Notes: generated by a model from the sequence alone, not told the origin. A DNA stretch of 64,000 nucleotides from Perognathus longimembris pacificus (GCF_023159225.1 NC_063167.1:7037734-7101733), one strand, 5' to 3'. Positions 19,840 through 29,755 are shown, counted from the stretch's first letter. Made by a program: numbers and translations.

Positions 19840-20105
19840 CCAAGGCTGGCATCATTTAATGCCAGATGCGCTGAGGCTTCAGCAGCCTCGCAGCCAGGAG
19901 GAATGAGCGATGCCCCACGCCCTGCACCGTGTGCCAACTCCCCGGCCTGCAGACCCACCCCCGTCCCCCCCACCCCGCCCGGAGATAAATGGCTGCCTCT
20001 GCTTTGTGTGGTGCACACGCTCAGTGGCTGCGATGACACAGAGCCTCCACTCATCTCCAAGTCATTACGATGAATTATTCATTCGCCTGCAAGCCAGCGT
20101 CAGTG
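19840..20105. promoter_or_regulatory. Candidate enhancer, AT-richer
   Basis: Two clusters: 'GGCATCATTTAATGCCAG' (near-palindromic) and 'CAAGTCATTACGATGAATTA' continuing 'TTCATTCGCC', with GATAAATGG between. Unique sequence next to the CpG island. Confidence 0.45.
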
Positions 20106-20309
20106 GGAGGGAAGGGACCCTCCCTCCTCGGCTCCCTGGACCCCGTCCTGTCCCGGAGGGGTGAGGGCACCCATCTCTCCCACGGGTGGGCAGAGGGCCA
20201 GCTCAGGTCGCCGATGCATCAGGCGGCCCGTCCCTTCCTTCTTAGTTTCTGTCCCGGACTCAGGAACTCCTGATGCGGTCCACGGCCATCAAGATGCACA
20301 TGGTAGGTC

Positions 20310-20695
20310 CTGCTACAGTAACAAACATCCCCTCTCCCCTCTCCTCTCTTCCCTCCCCTTCTCTCCCTTCCTCTGCCTCCCCTTCCTTCCCCTCTCTCCC
20401 CATCCCTCTCCTCCTCTCTCTCCTTTCCCTCCCCTTCCCTCCCCATCCCTCCCCTCTTCTCCCTCCTCTCCATTTCCTCCTCTCCCTTCCCTTCCCTCCC
20501 CACTCCTCCCCTCCACTCCTCTCCCTCTGCTTCCCCTTCTCTCCCCTTCCCTCCCCTCCCCTCCCCTCCCTCCTCTCTTTCCCCTTCCCTCCCCCTCTTC
20601 TCCCTCCCTTTCCATCCCCTCCCCACCACTTCCCACCCTTCCCCTTCCTTCTTTTCCCTCCCCTCCCTTTGCCTCCCCTCCCCTCCCACCTAGCC
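20310..20695. repeat. CT-rich low-complexity tract
   Basis: Nearly 390 bp of C and T on the plus strand in CCCTCTCC-like units. A weaker continuation is at 20780-20860. Confidence 0.95.
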
Positions 20696-20860
20696 CAGAT
20701 GAGGAGCAGGTGCAGTAGGAACATTTGCCTGGCAGCAGAAATGACCAGCTCCCTTCAGGACCATCCTAGGAAAAGGATGCCCTTCCCCTCCCCTTCCTTC
20801 TTCCCCTTCTGCTTCCCTTCTCTGCTCTTTATTTGTTTCTCCCTCTTTTCTTTGTTTCAG

Positions 20861-21152
20861 CAATGGGATTGGAACCCAGGCCTTCACTGTAGCTGGGCCC
20901 ACAGTTCTGCCCTGCAGCCATGCCCCCGTCCGTGCCTCACGTTGGTGGCTGGCCTGTGATGGGCCTCTCGGAAGGCCACCCCCCCCACTGCTGTGGGACC
21001 TGGGGTCTCCTTCGTGCCTCTCAGCGCTAGCCACGCGCCACGCAGGTCCCCGTCGCCAGCTTTATCTCGCTTCTCCTTTGAGCCAGGTTCCATGTCATCG
21101 TCTCCCTGCTGGGGGGCTCTGTCTGTTTCTGTGCACTCACTGGTTATTGTGA
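20861..21152. other. Unique sequence
   Basis: Nothing recognised. Confidence 0.45.
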
Positions 21153-21173
21153 TGTGTGTGTGTGTGTGTGTGT
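21153..21173. repeat. (GT)n microsatellite
   Basis: About ten GT units next to the SINE tail. Confidence 0.9.
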
Positions 21174-21197
21174 ATTTGTATGTATTCATTTATTTAT

Positions 21198-21415
21198 TGT
21201 GTCAGTCCTTGGGCTTGAACTCAGAGCCTGGGCTTTTTTGCTCAAGCCTAGCGCTCTACCACGTGACCCGTAGCACCACTTCTGACTTTTTTTTAGTAGT
21301 TTACTGTAGAGTCTCATGGACTGCCCTGCCTGGGCTGGCTTCGAACTACAATCCTCTGATCTCAGCCTCCTGAGTAGCTAGGATGACAGACGTGAGTCAC
21401 CGGCACCGGGCTTGG
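21198..21415 (-). mobile_element. B1-Geo SINE
   Basis: Reverse Geo 'GGGCTTGAACTCAGAGCCTG' and B1 'TCTGATCTCAGCCTCCTGAG', ending 'CACCGGCACCGGGCTTGG'. Confidence 0.9.
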
Positions 21416-21517
21416 CTCCTGTCAGTTCCACCCTCCGTCTCCCCAATGCCAGGCCCAGCCAAGGGGGTGGAAAAGCCTTTGAAATTCCCAATAAATAAAT
21501 AAAAATAACGTTGAGGG

Positions 21518-21832
21518 CTTGTTGCTGTGGAGACCAAAGGCTTGGTTTGGTTGTCATGGTGACCCTGGAGCAGACTCTGCCTGATGCACGGCTCTGACGA
21601 GGAGAGGTGGAGAGCGCCTGGCGGGGCAGGAGCAAGGTGGGGGTGCTATGGGGACGGGTGGGGAGAGTGCACTGTGTTCCAGAACATTCTCCACCCCCCT
21701 CTCTGCAAGCTGTCACTTTATTCTGACTGGCGGTTGAGCCTTCACCTCCTGTGCCCCGTCCTTGAGGGCTGAGCGGGGGACCTGGGAGGGCGCCCTGCTT
21801 GGACAAGCTGCGAGGGAGTTTCCATGACAACA
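21518..21832. promoter_or_regulatory. Cluster of three RFX X-box-like sites
   Basis: GTTGCTGTGGAGAC (21521-21534), GTTGTCATGGTGAC (21550-21563) and GTTTCCATGACAAC (21818-21831). The last fits the X-box consensus GTTNCCATGRCAAC at every position; the others are close. Upstream is an AT-rich stretch 'CCAATAAATAAATAAAAATA' (21488-21507). Confidence 0.5.
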
Positions 21833-22023
21833 CCGGCCCCCACTCTGGGGAGTGGAGCCCCGGCAACTCCCCCCCCCCCCGCCCCGGGTCCTCATGGAGG
21901 CCTGGCTCCTGCCCGCGTCCCCTTCCCAGAGCACCTGTGTCCCTGTGGCTGTCAGACTGGCGTCTGGGGACAAGACCCCCTCTCTGGCTGCGGGGGGGGG
22001 GCATCCTGGCTTGGTGGGGGGGG
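21833..22023. other. GC-rich unique sequence
   Basis: C and G runs only. Confidence 0.4.
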
Positions 22024-22095
22024 TGCTGGTCCTGGGGCTTGAACTCAGGGAGCTCAAGGCTGGCGCTCCACCACGTGGGCCACAGTTCCACCGGG
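22024..22095 (-). mobile_element. Geo module fragment
   Basis: 'TCCTGGGGCTTGAACTCAGG' plus 'GCTCAAGGCTGGCGCTCCAC', with an internal deletion and no B1 half. Confidence 0.75.
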
Positions 22096-22114
22096 GCTGA
22101 CTGCAGGAAAACAC

Positions 22115-22265
22115 TCAGGTGGTTGATGAGCGCTTCTTTCCCGAACCAGGAGACAGCCACATGATTAGGTGTTATTTTATCCTGCTAAAGAAAATACATT
22201 AAAAAAAACCAAAATGGCCAATTAGCAAGGCCATCCATTGTGCAGGTCTCGGCTGTTTCTTTCTG
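22115..22265. promoter_or_regulatory. AT-rich island, candidate enhancer
   Basis: 'CATGATTAGGTGTTATTTTA', 'AAATGGCCAATTAGCAAGG' (homeodomain TAATTGGC on the other strand) and 'ATCCATTGTGC' (SOX-type). Repeat-free and abruptly AT-rich. Confidence 0.47.
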
Positions 22266-22450
22266 GCAGGCACTTGGTCCTCTAGGTCAGGTGGGTCCTT
22301 CAACCAAAGCCAGCGGCCTCTGAGCTCCTCCCCCTCCCTCTCAGCTGGAGCCCCCCCCCCCCCGCCACCCCTCTCCCCTCCCACTGCCTCCCTGGAGCCT
22401 GCCAGGCGTCCTCTCCCTTCCTCCCCCTCTCCTTCTCCATCTTCCTTTGC

Positions 22451-22688
22451 CTTGGGCCAGTGCTGTGTCTTGAACTCAGGGCCTGGATGCTGTCCCTGAG
22501 CTTTAGCCCACACAACTGGCACTTTACCACCTGAGCCTCGCCTCCACTTCCAGTGTGTGCTGGTGACGTGGAGTTCAGAGTCTCACGGATTTCCTGTGCG
22601 TGGTGGACCCAGGCTGGCTGACTTCACACAGAGACCCTTGGATCTCAGGCTCCTGAGTAGCTAGGATGGCAGGCATGAGCCGGGGCTC
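22451..22688 (-). mobile_element. B1-Geo SINE
   Basis: Reverse Geo 'TCTTGAACTCAGGGCCTGG' and B1 'TTGGATCTCAGGCTCCTGAG', with a small insertion in the B1 half. Confidence 0.85.
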
Positions 22689-23050
22689 AGGCCCCACCGC
22701 CTTCCTTCATGTCCGTCACAGAACCACTCCTCACACTGCATCCTGGGAATGTTCTGGGAGCCCCTGTACACCCCCAGACAGATGGGCAGGTGGAGTTGGG
22801 GCTCCAGTACTGGTGGCTTTGGGGTTTGCGTGGAGCTCGGAGCTCTTGCAGAATCTGGTGGCGCCCAGGCCTGGCTGGCAGGGCCCTTGTGCGGCCGCGG
22901 CAGGTGCAAGATCTGTGTCTCCCACAGGAGAATTATAAATCACTGTCTCCAAAACCAAACCAAACCCGTTACCCATCTTCATGATAGGCACCTGGGGCAC
23001 ACAGAGTTTTCTGTCGCTGGAAGAGGGTGGAAGTGGCTCAGGAAGTGGCC
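22689..23050. other. Unique sequence
   Basis: No repeat or exon recognised. Confidence 0.45.
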
Positions 23051-23280
23051 TGGTGCTGGGTGTGACGGCCCTGGGCTGCCATCCCAGCCAAGGAGGAAGT
23101 AAAAAGAGGAGGATCGAGGTCCAGGTCAACCTGGGCAAAAACTGAGATACTATTTGAAAAATAACAGAAACCATAGGGATCGGAGGCCAGCTCAAGCGGT
23201 GGGGCACCTGGCTAGCACTCACAAGACCCTGAGTTTGATCCCAAGTACCACCAAGGACAAAAAGACCACAAAAGGACCAC
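23051..23280 (+). mobile_element. B1-ID composite SINE
   Basis: Degenerate B1 ('GGTCCAGGTCAACCTGGGCA') is followed by an ID-like body ('AGCTCAAGCGGTGGGGCAC', 'CTGAGTTTGATCCCAAGTAC') and an A-rich tail. An older family than the B1-Geo copies. Confidence 0.65.
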
Positions 23281-23379
23281 AAAAGGTGGCTTGGTGACCC
23301 AGAGCTCCTGGGGGCATGAACTAGGGAAACAGAGAGACAGGGAGGCTGTCCTCTTCTTTCTGCCTTCTGCACAGGGCCC

Positions 23380-24014
23380 TCTGGCTTTTGGAAGGCTCTG
23401 GTCCATTTCTGGGAGCAGCTCAGTTACCTGCAGGGTCAGGGGCTGGAGTTTATGAGCCCCAAACCAAACAAATGGCTTGGTGCATGGCCCTGGAATGTCT
23501 CAGGGGGATCCTCCCCTGTGGAGATTTCCATTTCTTGGCAGTCAGCCCCCTAAGACCACCTTCCAGTGGCTTCAAGGAACCCAGATGCCCAGCTTGGTAC
23601 TGGGAAGAGTAGAGACAAACCCACAAAAATAGAACAGTAACAGACAACAGCACCAAAAGTGGCAAGCAAAAGTGAAAGCAGAAACAGACACTGACTTACA
23701 CAGCCGTACACAGAACAAGAAAAAAGGTCAAATTTTCCACTCTTTAAAAAATTCTCATTATAAACCAGTTCTCTCCCTACAAGGACTGCTAGTGGGACTT
23801 GAACCCACAATCTTAAAAGGGGGTCAAGGCATCCCTTGACCACCCCAGCCTTAGAGAGCTCCGCTGTGTCCAGCTTCTCTCTGTTTTAGGCCCTCAGGGG
23901 TAGACCGACTTATAAGTGGGACTTGAACCCATGATCTCACTCACCTCTGGAGGTCTCTCTCTTTACCCAGGCATCTTCCCTCCCCCCCAAGAAAAAAACA
24001 TGGTTAAGGACCCT
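23380..24014 (-). mobile_element. ERV leader/internal remnant
   Basis: Lies directly downstream (minus strand) of the primer-binding site at 24015-24032, so by position it is proviral leader and internal sequence. No gag, pol or env domain is recognisable and frames are short. Two T-arm-like words (GTGGGTTCAAGTCCCAC on the minus strand, about 23793-23809, and a near copy about 23917-23933) are unexplained. The left boundary is uncertain, and no 3' LTR is found. Confidence 0.55.
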
Positions 24015-24032
24015 ATCCCGGACGAGCCCCCA
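24015..24032 (-). mobile_element. ERV primer-binding site (tRNA-Pro type)
   Basis: All 18 nt equal the proline-tRNA primer-binding site known from murine-leukaemia-type retroviruses, placed 3 nt after the LTR end as expected. This is the firmest evidence that the element is a class I (gammaretrovirus-like) provirus. Confidence 0.93.
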
Positions 24033-24035
24033 AAA

Positions 24036-24473
24036 TGTTATGGAGTCCAGGGGAGGGGATTCCACATTCCTCCAGAGTCCACCACACAGTGACAATCTCA
24101 TGCAAGAAGATCTTTATTGGGGGAAGGGTAAGCTAACCGGCCAGGGATGCAGCACAGACTCAGGAGCTGTAACTGCGACCCTGATCAGTTTTCAGGCTGA
24201 GCTTATAAAGGAAAAAATCCACAACACAGGTGGTCAAGAAGACTACACAATCTTAGTACAGTAAGCGGTGACTTATCCAAACAGTTTGGGTAGTTTTGAT
24301 ATTTCTTGGAATCTGAGGTGCTTATGAAAACTGGCTGTTTTCCGACAGGGATGTGGTTACTGGAGATAGCACTTGAGTAACAAGCTAATTGTTTTCAGTT
24401 TTCCAGGGCGAGTGAGTTCTCAGTGAATTTAAGATGGAGTCAGTCTTACTCTCCTCTACATTAAACCCTAACA
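24036..24473 (-). mobile_element. 5' LTR of a class I ERV
   Basis: On the minus strand it starts TGTTAGGG and ends CATAACA (438 bp). It has a 'GACTCCATCTTA' word near the 5' end, a TATA box 'CTTTATAAGC' (about 24201-24210), AATAAA (24113-24118) and U5 with 'GTGTGGTGGACTCTGGAGG'. The LTR is intact but the provirus behind it is broken. Confidence 0.92.
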
Positions 24474-24573
24474 GCATGAGTAAGTGGATGGGCTAGAGGG
24501 GCTGGTCTATGTGGGCCAAAGACACAACCCAGCAATGGGTTGACCCAACGGTGACCCCTTTCTTTTGTGTAGT

Positions 24574-24730
24574 TTTGTGCTGGTCCTGGGGCTTGAACTC
24601 AGGACCTTGGCATTGTGGTCTACCACTTGAGCCACCTCTCCACTTCTGGATTTTGCCGGCTAATTAGAAACCAGGGTCTCATGGCTGGCCATTCTCAGGC
24701 TCCTGAGCAGCTAGGATTACAGGTGTGGGT
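24574..24730 (-). mobile_element. B1-Geo SINE, internally deleted
   Basis: Reverse Geo 'GGGGCTTGAACTCAGGACC', linker 'TTGCCGGCTAATTAGAAACC', then a shortened B1 half. Confidence 0.82.
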
Positions 24731-25209
24731 GCAGCGACTCATTGCTTGTACCCCACACCCAGCGAGGCCCAGAGCAGAGGAGGTTACTCTGCCCAGCCCG
24801 ATGATCCTGGAACCAGAGCCCCAGCTCCTGGGGCTCCACCATCTGTGGCCTCAGCTGGGGTCTCTATGTGTCTCCAGCAGTGGAGAGACAGGGGAGGGTC
24901 TCCTGGGCTCTCTGCCATGGCAGCCTGGGAGGGACCCCTCACCCAGGCGGGCCAGGGCCAACGCAGGAAAGCCTGAGTGGGCCTGGGGGGCCTTTTGGCC
25001 AGCCTGCGCCCACTGGGCCACTCCTGGTCCCGGGTCCCCACTGCAGTGTGGACGCAACCCTCCCCTGGGGGCTGTACTGCTGTCACTCCCGGCCTTGTAT
25101 TCCAGGAACTCATCTGGAGAGAGACAAGCTGGGCCCAGGGGAGCTGTATCTCTGTGTCCTTGCCCTCGGGAGACCAGGAGGGAGGTGGGGAGGCGGGGCA
25201 GCAGGAGGG
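24731..25209. other. GC-rich unique sequence
   Basis: No exon or repeat recognised. Confidence 0.45.
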
Positions 25210-25350
25210 AAGCAGACTGTGGAAGCAATTAACGGAGAAAGGGAAATCACTTTCTCCCTGTTCCCCTTCCCTAGGGGCTTCGGGAGGAGGAGGGGGGCAC
25301 CAGGCTATGTTATTGCAATCAGGGAGCTGTTCCAGAGTGACACTTAGAAC
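25210..25350. promoter_or_regulatory. Candidate regulatory island
   Basis: 'GAAGCAATTAACGGAGAAAG' and 'GCTATGTTATTGCAATCAGG' (the latter C/EBP-like TTGCAAT) in repeat-free DNA. A weaker case than the other islands. Confidence 0.3.
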
Positions 25351-25905
25351 GAGGGGGGACAGAGGCCCTGGAGTGAACTTGAGGAACATGTGGTCGGTCT
25401 CCTGGGACTTCTTTGGAAACCTCTGGAAGCACCTGGGGCTCACCACACCTGGTCTGCTCAAGGCTAGAGTGGTACATTTTGTCTACAGACCCTCAAGTTT
25501 CCAGCCAGCACGTAACTGGACGTTTCAGTTGGGGTTCCCCTCATGCAAACACAAGCCTGTGGCAAGGATTTGGGGTGCAGGTGGTTTCCGTAGGGAGCTG
25601 AGGAGTGAGGTGGGAGGCCAGGGAGGGATAAGACATACAGGTGTCACCTTGAAGGGACACCATGGGCACAAGGGCTGATTCTACGGGGATTTCCCAGATG
25701 GGTGCCACACCTCCCAGCAGGCCCTGCGAGGGGCAGGAAGCGTGAGCTGTATTTTACACTTTCTGGGGTGATACCCCAGACTTCTAAACTGTGCTGACCA
25801 GCAGAGCCTGGAGGATGAAGGTGGCCAAGTTCCTCTAGGAAGCTTCGCAGCTGCAGCTGGCCTTACAGAGGAACCCCTCGAAAGATGAAGGGGAGTCTGG
25901 GTTTC

Positions 25906-25909
<4 letters not shown>
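25351..25909. other. Unique sequence
   Basis: No recognised elements. Confidence 0.45.

Positions 25910-25965
<56 letters not shown>
25910..25965. repeat. (CA)28 microsatellite
   Basis: Uninterrupted CA run. Confidence 0.98.
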
Positions 25966-25967
<2 letters not shown>

Positions 25968-26009
25968 GCCCTCTTCCCATTTTGGAGAATTGCTTTCTTT
26001 CCCCCTCAC

Positions 26010-26170
26010 ACTTTACTGTTTCTAGATTCACTGTCAGTCACACTATCCTGTAATCAGCCACAGTGATTGGCTCAAGGATGAGCGTAACACAAAAGATGGA
26101 CCAATCAGAAACCTTCTCTGGGAATGCACCCTCTTCTCCTTTGAACTTGGAATGTAAAAGGTGATTCCTG
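26010..26170. mobile_element. Ancient interspersed repeat, class uncertain
   Basis: 'CAGTGATTGGCTCAAGGATG' with 'GACCAATCAGAAACCTTC' resembles a widespread mammalian repeat with paired CCAAT words. I cannot name the family. Confidence 0.4.
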
Positions 26171-26536
26171 TTTTCAGGCTGGCTCTCAAGTTAGCACTGA
26201 ACTCATGGTACTCCTACCTCAGCTTTAGAGCTCTTGGAAAAGCAGAGTCAACGCTTAGAGACTTCCTGTGTGAGGCAGCTACCCAGACAGAGGGCACAGG
26301 GGGCACAGTGTCCCCGTGGGCAGTCCCAGGGCTCTGAGATCCGCTGCTCCTGGAAGTGCCAAGATCTGCTGGGGGAACCCCCCCCCCCCAGGAAGTTGGA
26401 GGCAGCCGGAGGAGCAGAAGGATTGGCTGCCTGTGCTGATTTCTCTGGCCTGCGGCTTGGCGGGTAGAAAGGTTGAGTTTGCACGCGTGGCTGGTGTAAA
26501 TCTCATTTCTTTTGCCTCTGACGCCGTGGACCTGGG
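26171..26536. other. Unique sequence
   Basis: Nothing recognised. Confidence 0.45.
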
Positions 26537-26675
26537 CCCACAGCTCCACTTCCAGCGTTTTGCTAGCTCACTGGAGTCTCACAGACTTTTTCTGCCCAGG
26601 CTGGCGCTGAGGTTCAGTCCTCACATCTCGGTCTTTAAGCAGCTAGGGTTACAGGCCTGAGCCACCAGTGGCTGC
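26537..26675 (-). mobile_element. B1-Geo SINE, Geo-truncated
   Basis: 'CCACAGCTCCACTTCCAGCG' into reverse B1 ending 'CAGCTAGGGTTACAGGCCTG'. Confidence 0.82.
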
Positions 26676-26684
26676 CTCAACAGT

Positions 26685-26965
26685 ACATTTTATTGGATGA
26701 ATTCAATATCCCCTTGACGTCATCATTTTGACAGGAAGCAGTGAGACAAGAAGCAGTGGGGAAACCCAAAGGACATTCAGAATGGAGGAAGAAATCACAA
26801 AGTGTCGGAGACAAACGTGGTAATGAAAGTTTCCAGCCCACAGATGACCTGCCCCACGGCCCACCACCAAGGTCACGGAATGTCACACGAGGGGTTATTT
26901 TATTTTGGGTACTGCGGGTGAAGACAGGCTTCATGCCAGCCTACAGTGGGTCAACAGATGAGTTT
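26685..26965. promoter_or_regulatory. Candidate regulatory element with a full CRE
   Basis: A palindromic CRE TGACGTCA (26715-26722) is followed by TTTTGACAGG (MEIS-type). Further on are 'CACCAAGGTCACGG' (ERR/SF1-type) and 'GGTTATTTTATTTTGGG'. Sequence is unique between two SINEs. Confidence 0.45.
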
Positions 26966-26996
26966 TCAAACAAGAGACCTTTAACTCACCCACCTA

Positions 26997-27205
26997 GAAG
27001 CCGGGCACTGGTGGCTCACTTCCATAATCCCAGGTACTCAGGAGGCCGGGATCTGAGCACCAAGATTGGAACACAACCCAGGACAGGGAAGCCAGCAAAA
27101 ATCCAGAAGTAGAGGTGTGGCTCAAGTGGTAGAACGCCATCCTTGAGTGGAAAAAGCTAAGGAACAGCGCCCAGACCCCCAGCTCAAGCCATAGCATTGG
27201 CGTAC
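26997..27205 (+). mobile_element. B1-Geo SINE
   Basis: 'GCCGGGCACTGGTGGCTCAC' start, Geo 'AGGTGTGGCTCAAGTGGTAG', tail merging into a CA/CG repeat. Confidence 0.9.
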
Positions 27206-27266
27206 GCGCGTGCACATGCACACACACGTACACACACGCGCGTGCGCACACACTCACTATATATAT
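27205..27266. repeat. (CA/CG/TA)n alternating repeat
   Basis: Imperfect alternating purine-pyrimidine sequence at the SINE tail, ending in TATATATA. Confidence 0.85.
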
Positions 27267-27539
27267 TTCTCTCTCCTATTTTCTATTCCTTCCTCTAGGG
27301 CACCATTTCGTTTGGATCCCTGCATTTCAAGTTCTCAGCAGCTGTGCAGGTAGACAGGCTTTGCCAAGCCCGCACGTGGTACCAGAAGGTAGCCCGTATC
27401 CTCTCCAGCCTGGTGCAGGTTCGCCTCCCCTCTCCGCTCAGCCAGAATGGGGCACTTTGTAGCTCAGACCTGAGACAGAATCCTGAGAGTCGTCCCCCCC
27501 ACCCCCCCCCCCACCAGCCGCCGGTCCTCTGCGCCCCTG

Positions 27540-27800
27540 TGGCAACTAGAAGGTGTTTTCCACATCAGTGGAATAATTATAGATTCACAGAGAAGTTATG
27601 AAGAGAGCACAGACTTCCCGTCCTCCAGTTTCCTTTATGTAATAGTTTCTTAACTAGCACCCATTTGTCAAAGCTAAGACCTGAACGGGGGCATTGTGCT
27701 ATGAACTGAACTCCCTGCTTCAGTCCGGTTTCATCTGGTTTCCACCACTGTCCTTTTCTCAGTTTCTGGATGAAATCCAGGATGTCACATTGTATTTAGG
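27540..27800. mobile_element. Ancient LINE-1 (L1M) fragment
   Basis: 'ATTCACAGAGAAGTTATGAA', 'CATTTGTCAAAGCTAAGACC' and 'GATGTCACATTGTATTTAG' follow the L1M 3' region as remembered. Non-coding. Confidence 0.7.
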
Positions 27801-27814
27801 GGCTTCGTGGGGTG

Positions 27815-27907
27815 TTTATTTGTTTTTATGATACTGGGGATTGAACTCAGGGCCTTGTGCTTGCCTGGTAGATGCTCTACCTCTTAAGCCATGCCCCCAG
27901 CCCTTTG
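27815..27907 (-). mobile_element. ID SINE
   Basis: 'ACTGGGGATTGAACTCAGGG', 'GCTTGCCTGGTAGATGCTCT' and 'AAGCCATGCCCCCAGCCC' form a complete reverse tRNA-derived ID body. Confidence 0.88.
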
Positions 27908-27957
27908 ACATTGGTTATTTTCACTGAATTATTTACTTATTTACTTTGCGGGGATGG

Positions 27958-28190
27958 GGCAGGGGAGGTCCTGGGCCTTGAACTTGGGGCCTGGGCTCTG
28001 TCCTTGAGCCTTTTCTCTCTAGGCTAGTGTTCTACCACTTTAAGCCATAGCTCCATTTTCAGTTTTCTGGTGATTAATTGATAATTGTCTCATAGACTTT
28101 TCTGCCCAGGCTGACTTTGAACTGTGATCCTCAGGTATCAGCCTCCTGAGTAGTTAGGATTATAGACATGAGCCACTGGTGCTCAGCTTT
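27958..28190 (-). mobile_element. B1-Geo SINE
   Basis: Reverse Geo 'GGCCTTGAACTTGGGGCCTG', linker 'TGATTAATTGATAATTGTC', B1 'ATCAGCCTCCTGAGTAGTTA'. Confidence 0.88.
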
Positions 28191-28244
28191 TGATTTATTA
28201 TTATTTTTTTTTGGTATAGGTAACTTGATCAATCTGCTGTTGAG

Positions 28245-28420
28245 TCGTCTATCTATAGGACCGTTTAATTGAGATACAATTGACATGCAGTGAATTTCAC
28301 CCATAAACTACACATTTTGATCACTCTACATATAGAGATCCACCTGTGAAACCATCACACAGCAGGTATCTTACCTGTACTGCAAAGTAACAAGTACTCA
28401 AAGTCATTTAGACACCGTGG
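28245..28420. mobile_element. Ancient LINE-1 (L1M) fragment
   Basis: 'TTAATTGAGATACAATTGAC', 'ATAAACTACACATTTTGATC' and 'CCTGTGAAACCATCACAC' match the L1M 'tattgagatataattgac...gtgaaaccatcacc' region. Confidence 0.8.
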
Positions 28421-28539
28421 TGAAGACGTTTCTCCCTTCTGACAGCCCGTGGCTGTACCTAGCACCTTCATCATGCAGTTTGGTGAACACTCTCTCTCCA
28501 GTGTGGTGATTGCGTTTTCCTGCCCACCGTGGACAGCGT

Positions 28540-28660
28540 AGTATTCTCCTGAAAATCGTATGTTCCAGCCCTGACGGCCTGTGGGACTCAGTGTGGAGGC
28601 AGACGCTGCCAAGAGGGGTAATTACAGTGAAATGGGGTCATTATGGCGGTTGCTGCGCAG
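28540..28660. mobile_element. Ancient interspersed repeat, class uncertain
   Basis: 'TCGTATGTTCCAGCCCTGAC' and 'GGGTAATTACAGTGAAATGG' continuing 'GGTCATTATGG' follow a common mammalian repeat consensus. Family not identified. Confidence 0.45.
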
Positions 28661-29444
28661 CCGGGTCAGAACGGCGCACCTTCGGCTTTGTGCGGCTCTG
28701 GCGTTCAGCGTCACCAGGCCCTTGGCTGTTTCTACCCTTTTATAATGGCAGGCAAGTGAGGGCCCAAGCCTCCATGTTCCCCTCTTTGGGGTGCATCTTA
28801 GCAGGGAGATGCCCGCTGTTTCGTCATTGTTTGGGTGTGACGTTCATTCAGTTATTTCTGCTCTCTGGAATTTTTCTTAAAATCTTGTATCTTTAATTCC
28901 TTTTGATTTTGTTTAAAAAACCAGGCCGACACCTGGTGTCTGGGCTTGCCCTCCCCCCTCCCCCCACGCTGGGGTTCCTGCAGGCAAGCAGCCTGCACAA
29001 GAGTCCCGGGCCACCCCCTGGTGTGTCCCCCTCCCCGGCCCCGGCCCCTCACAAGGGGGGAAACGCAGCTCCTCTGCCCATCAGGGCCCATGCCAGGGCC
29101 AGGCACGGGGCAGGCTGGGAGCACACCCATCCATGCTTTGCTTGTGCACATGGCGCTCTGCAGGGGTGGGGGCCTGTCCCCCTAACCTGGACTGAACTGC
29201 TGGGCTTGCAAGGCTCGCCCAGGTCAGCACAGCCTGGCCAGACTCCTACCATCAGATGGGGACGCCGTGCTTGGTGGCTTTCCAGCCTTTCTTGCTTTTA
29301 TTCTAGAGGCCCATCAGTGATGGAGGCAGGCAGTGGGGGACAAACCGGAAGCTGGCCTGAGCTCCGGGGCCTGGGGGCCGGGGGCGGGGGGCGGTCACCA
29401 TCAATGGAGCATGGGATGCGGGGTTGACTATGGTGTTTTCCTTC
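28661..29444. other. Unique GC-rich sequence
   Basis: No exon recognised. A CTCF-like core in reverse orientation (CCCCCTGGTG, about 29013-29022) is present. Confidence 0.4.
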
Positions 29445-29560
29445 CCAGTGTGTGCATGTGTGTGCATGCGCTTGCACACATGCACGTGCCAGTGCTAGAG
29501 CTTGAAATGTGTGTGTGCGTCTGTGCATGTGCATGTGCGCAGGCGTGCACACGTGCAAGT
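29445..29560. repeat. Imperfect GT/GC alternating tract
   Basis: TGTG, TGCA and CACG words alternate purine-pyrimidine for over 100 bp, a Z-DNA-favouring composition. Confidence 0.85.
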
Positions 29561-29561
29561 G

Positions 29562-29755
29562 TCAGTCCTAGGGCTTGAAATGAGGGCCTCCTGCCCTTTG
29601 CTTAGCTTTTTACTCCAGGCTAGCACTCTGCCACCCGAGCCACCGCTTCAACTCTAGTTTTCGGGTGGTTCATCGGAGGGAAGAGTCACGGACTTTCCTC
29701 AGAGCCCAGCCTTCGGTGGAGCTCGGAGGACAGGCGCGAGCCGCCCACACCAGCT
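29562..29755 (-). mobile_element. B1-Geo SINE, diverged
   Basis: 'CCTAGGGCTTGAAATGAGGG', 'CACCCGAGCCACCGC' and linker 'GGGTGGTTCATCGGAGGG'. The B1 half is shortened. Confidence 0.78.

Noticed and set aside
20161..20959. Pro/Ser-rich and Gly/Glu-rich ORFs
   Set aside because: Translations of the CT-rich low-complexity tract.
23450..23843. Hydrophobic minus-strand frames within the ERV remnant, possible envelope-like membrane segment
   Set aside because: They lie in the position of the leader next to the primer site, overlap each other, and show no recognisable envelope features.
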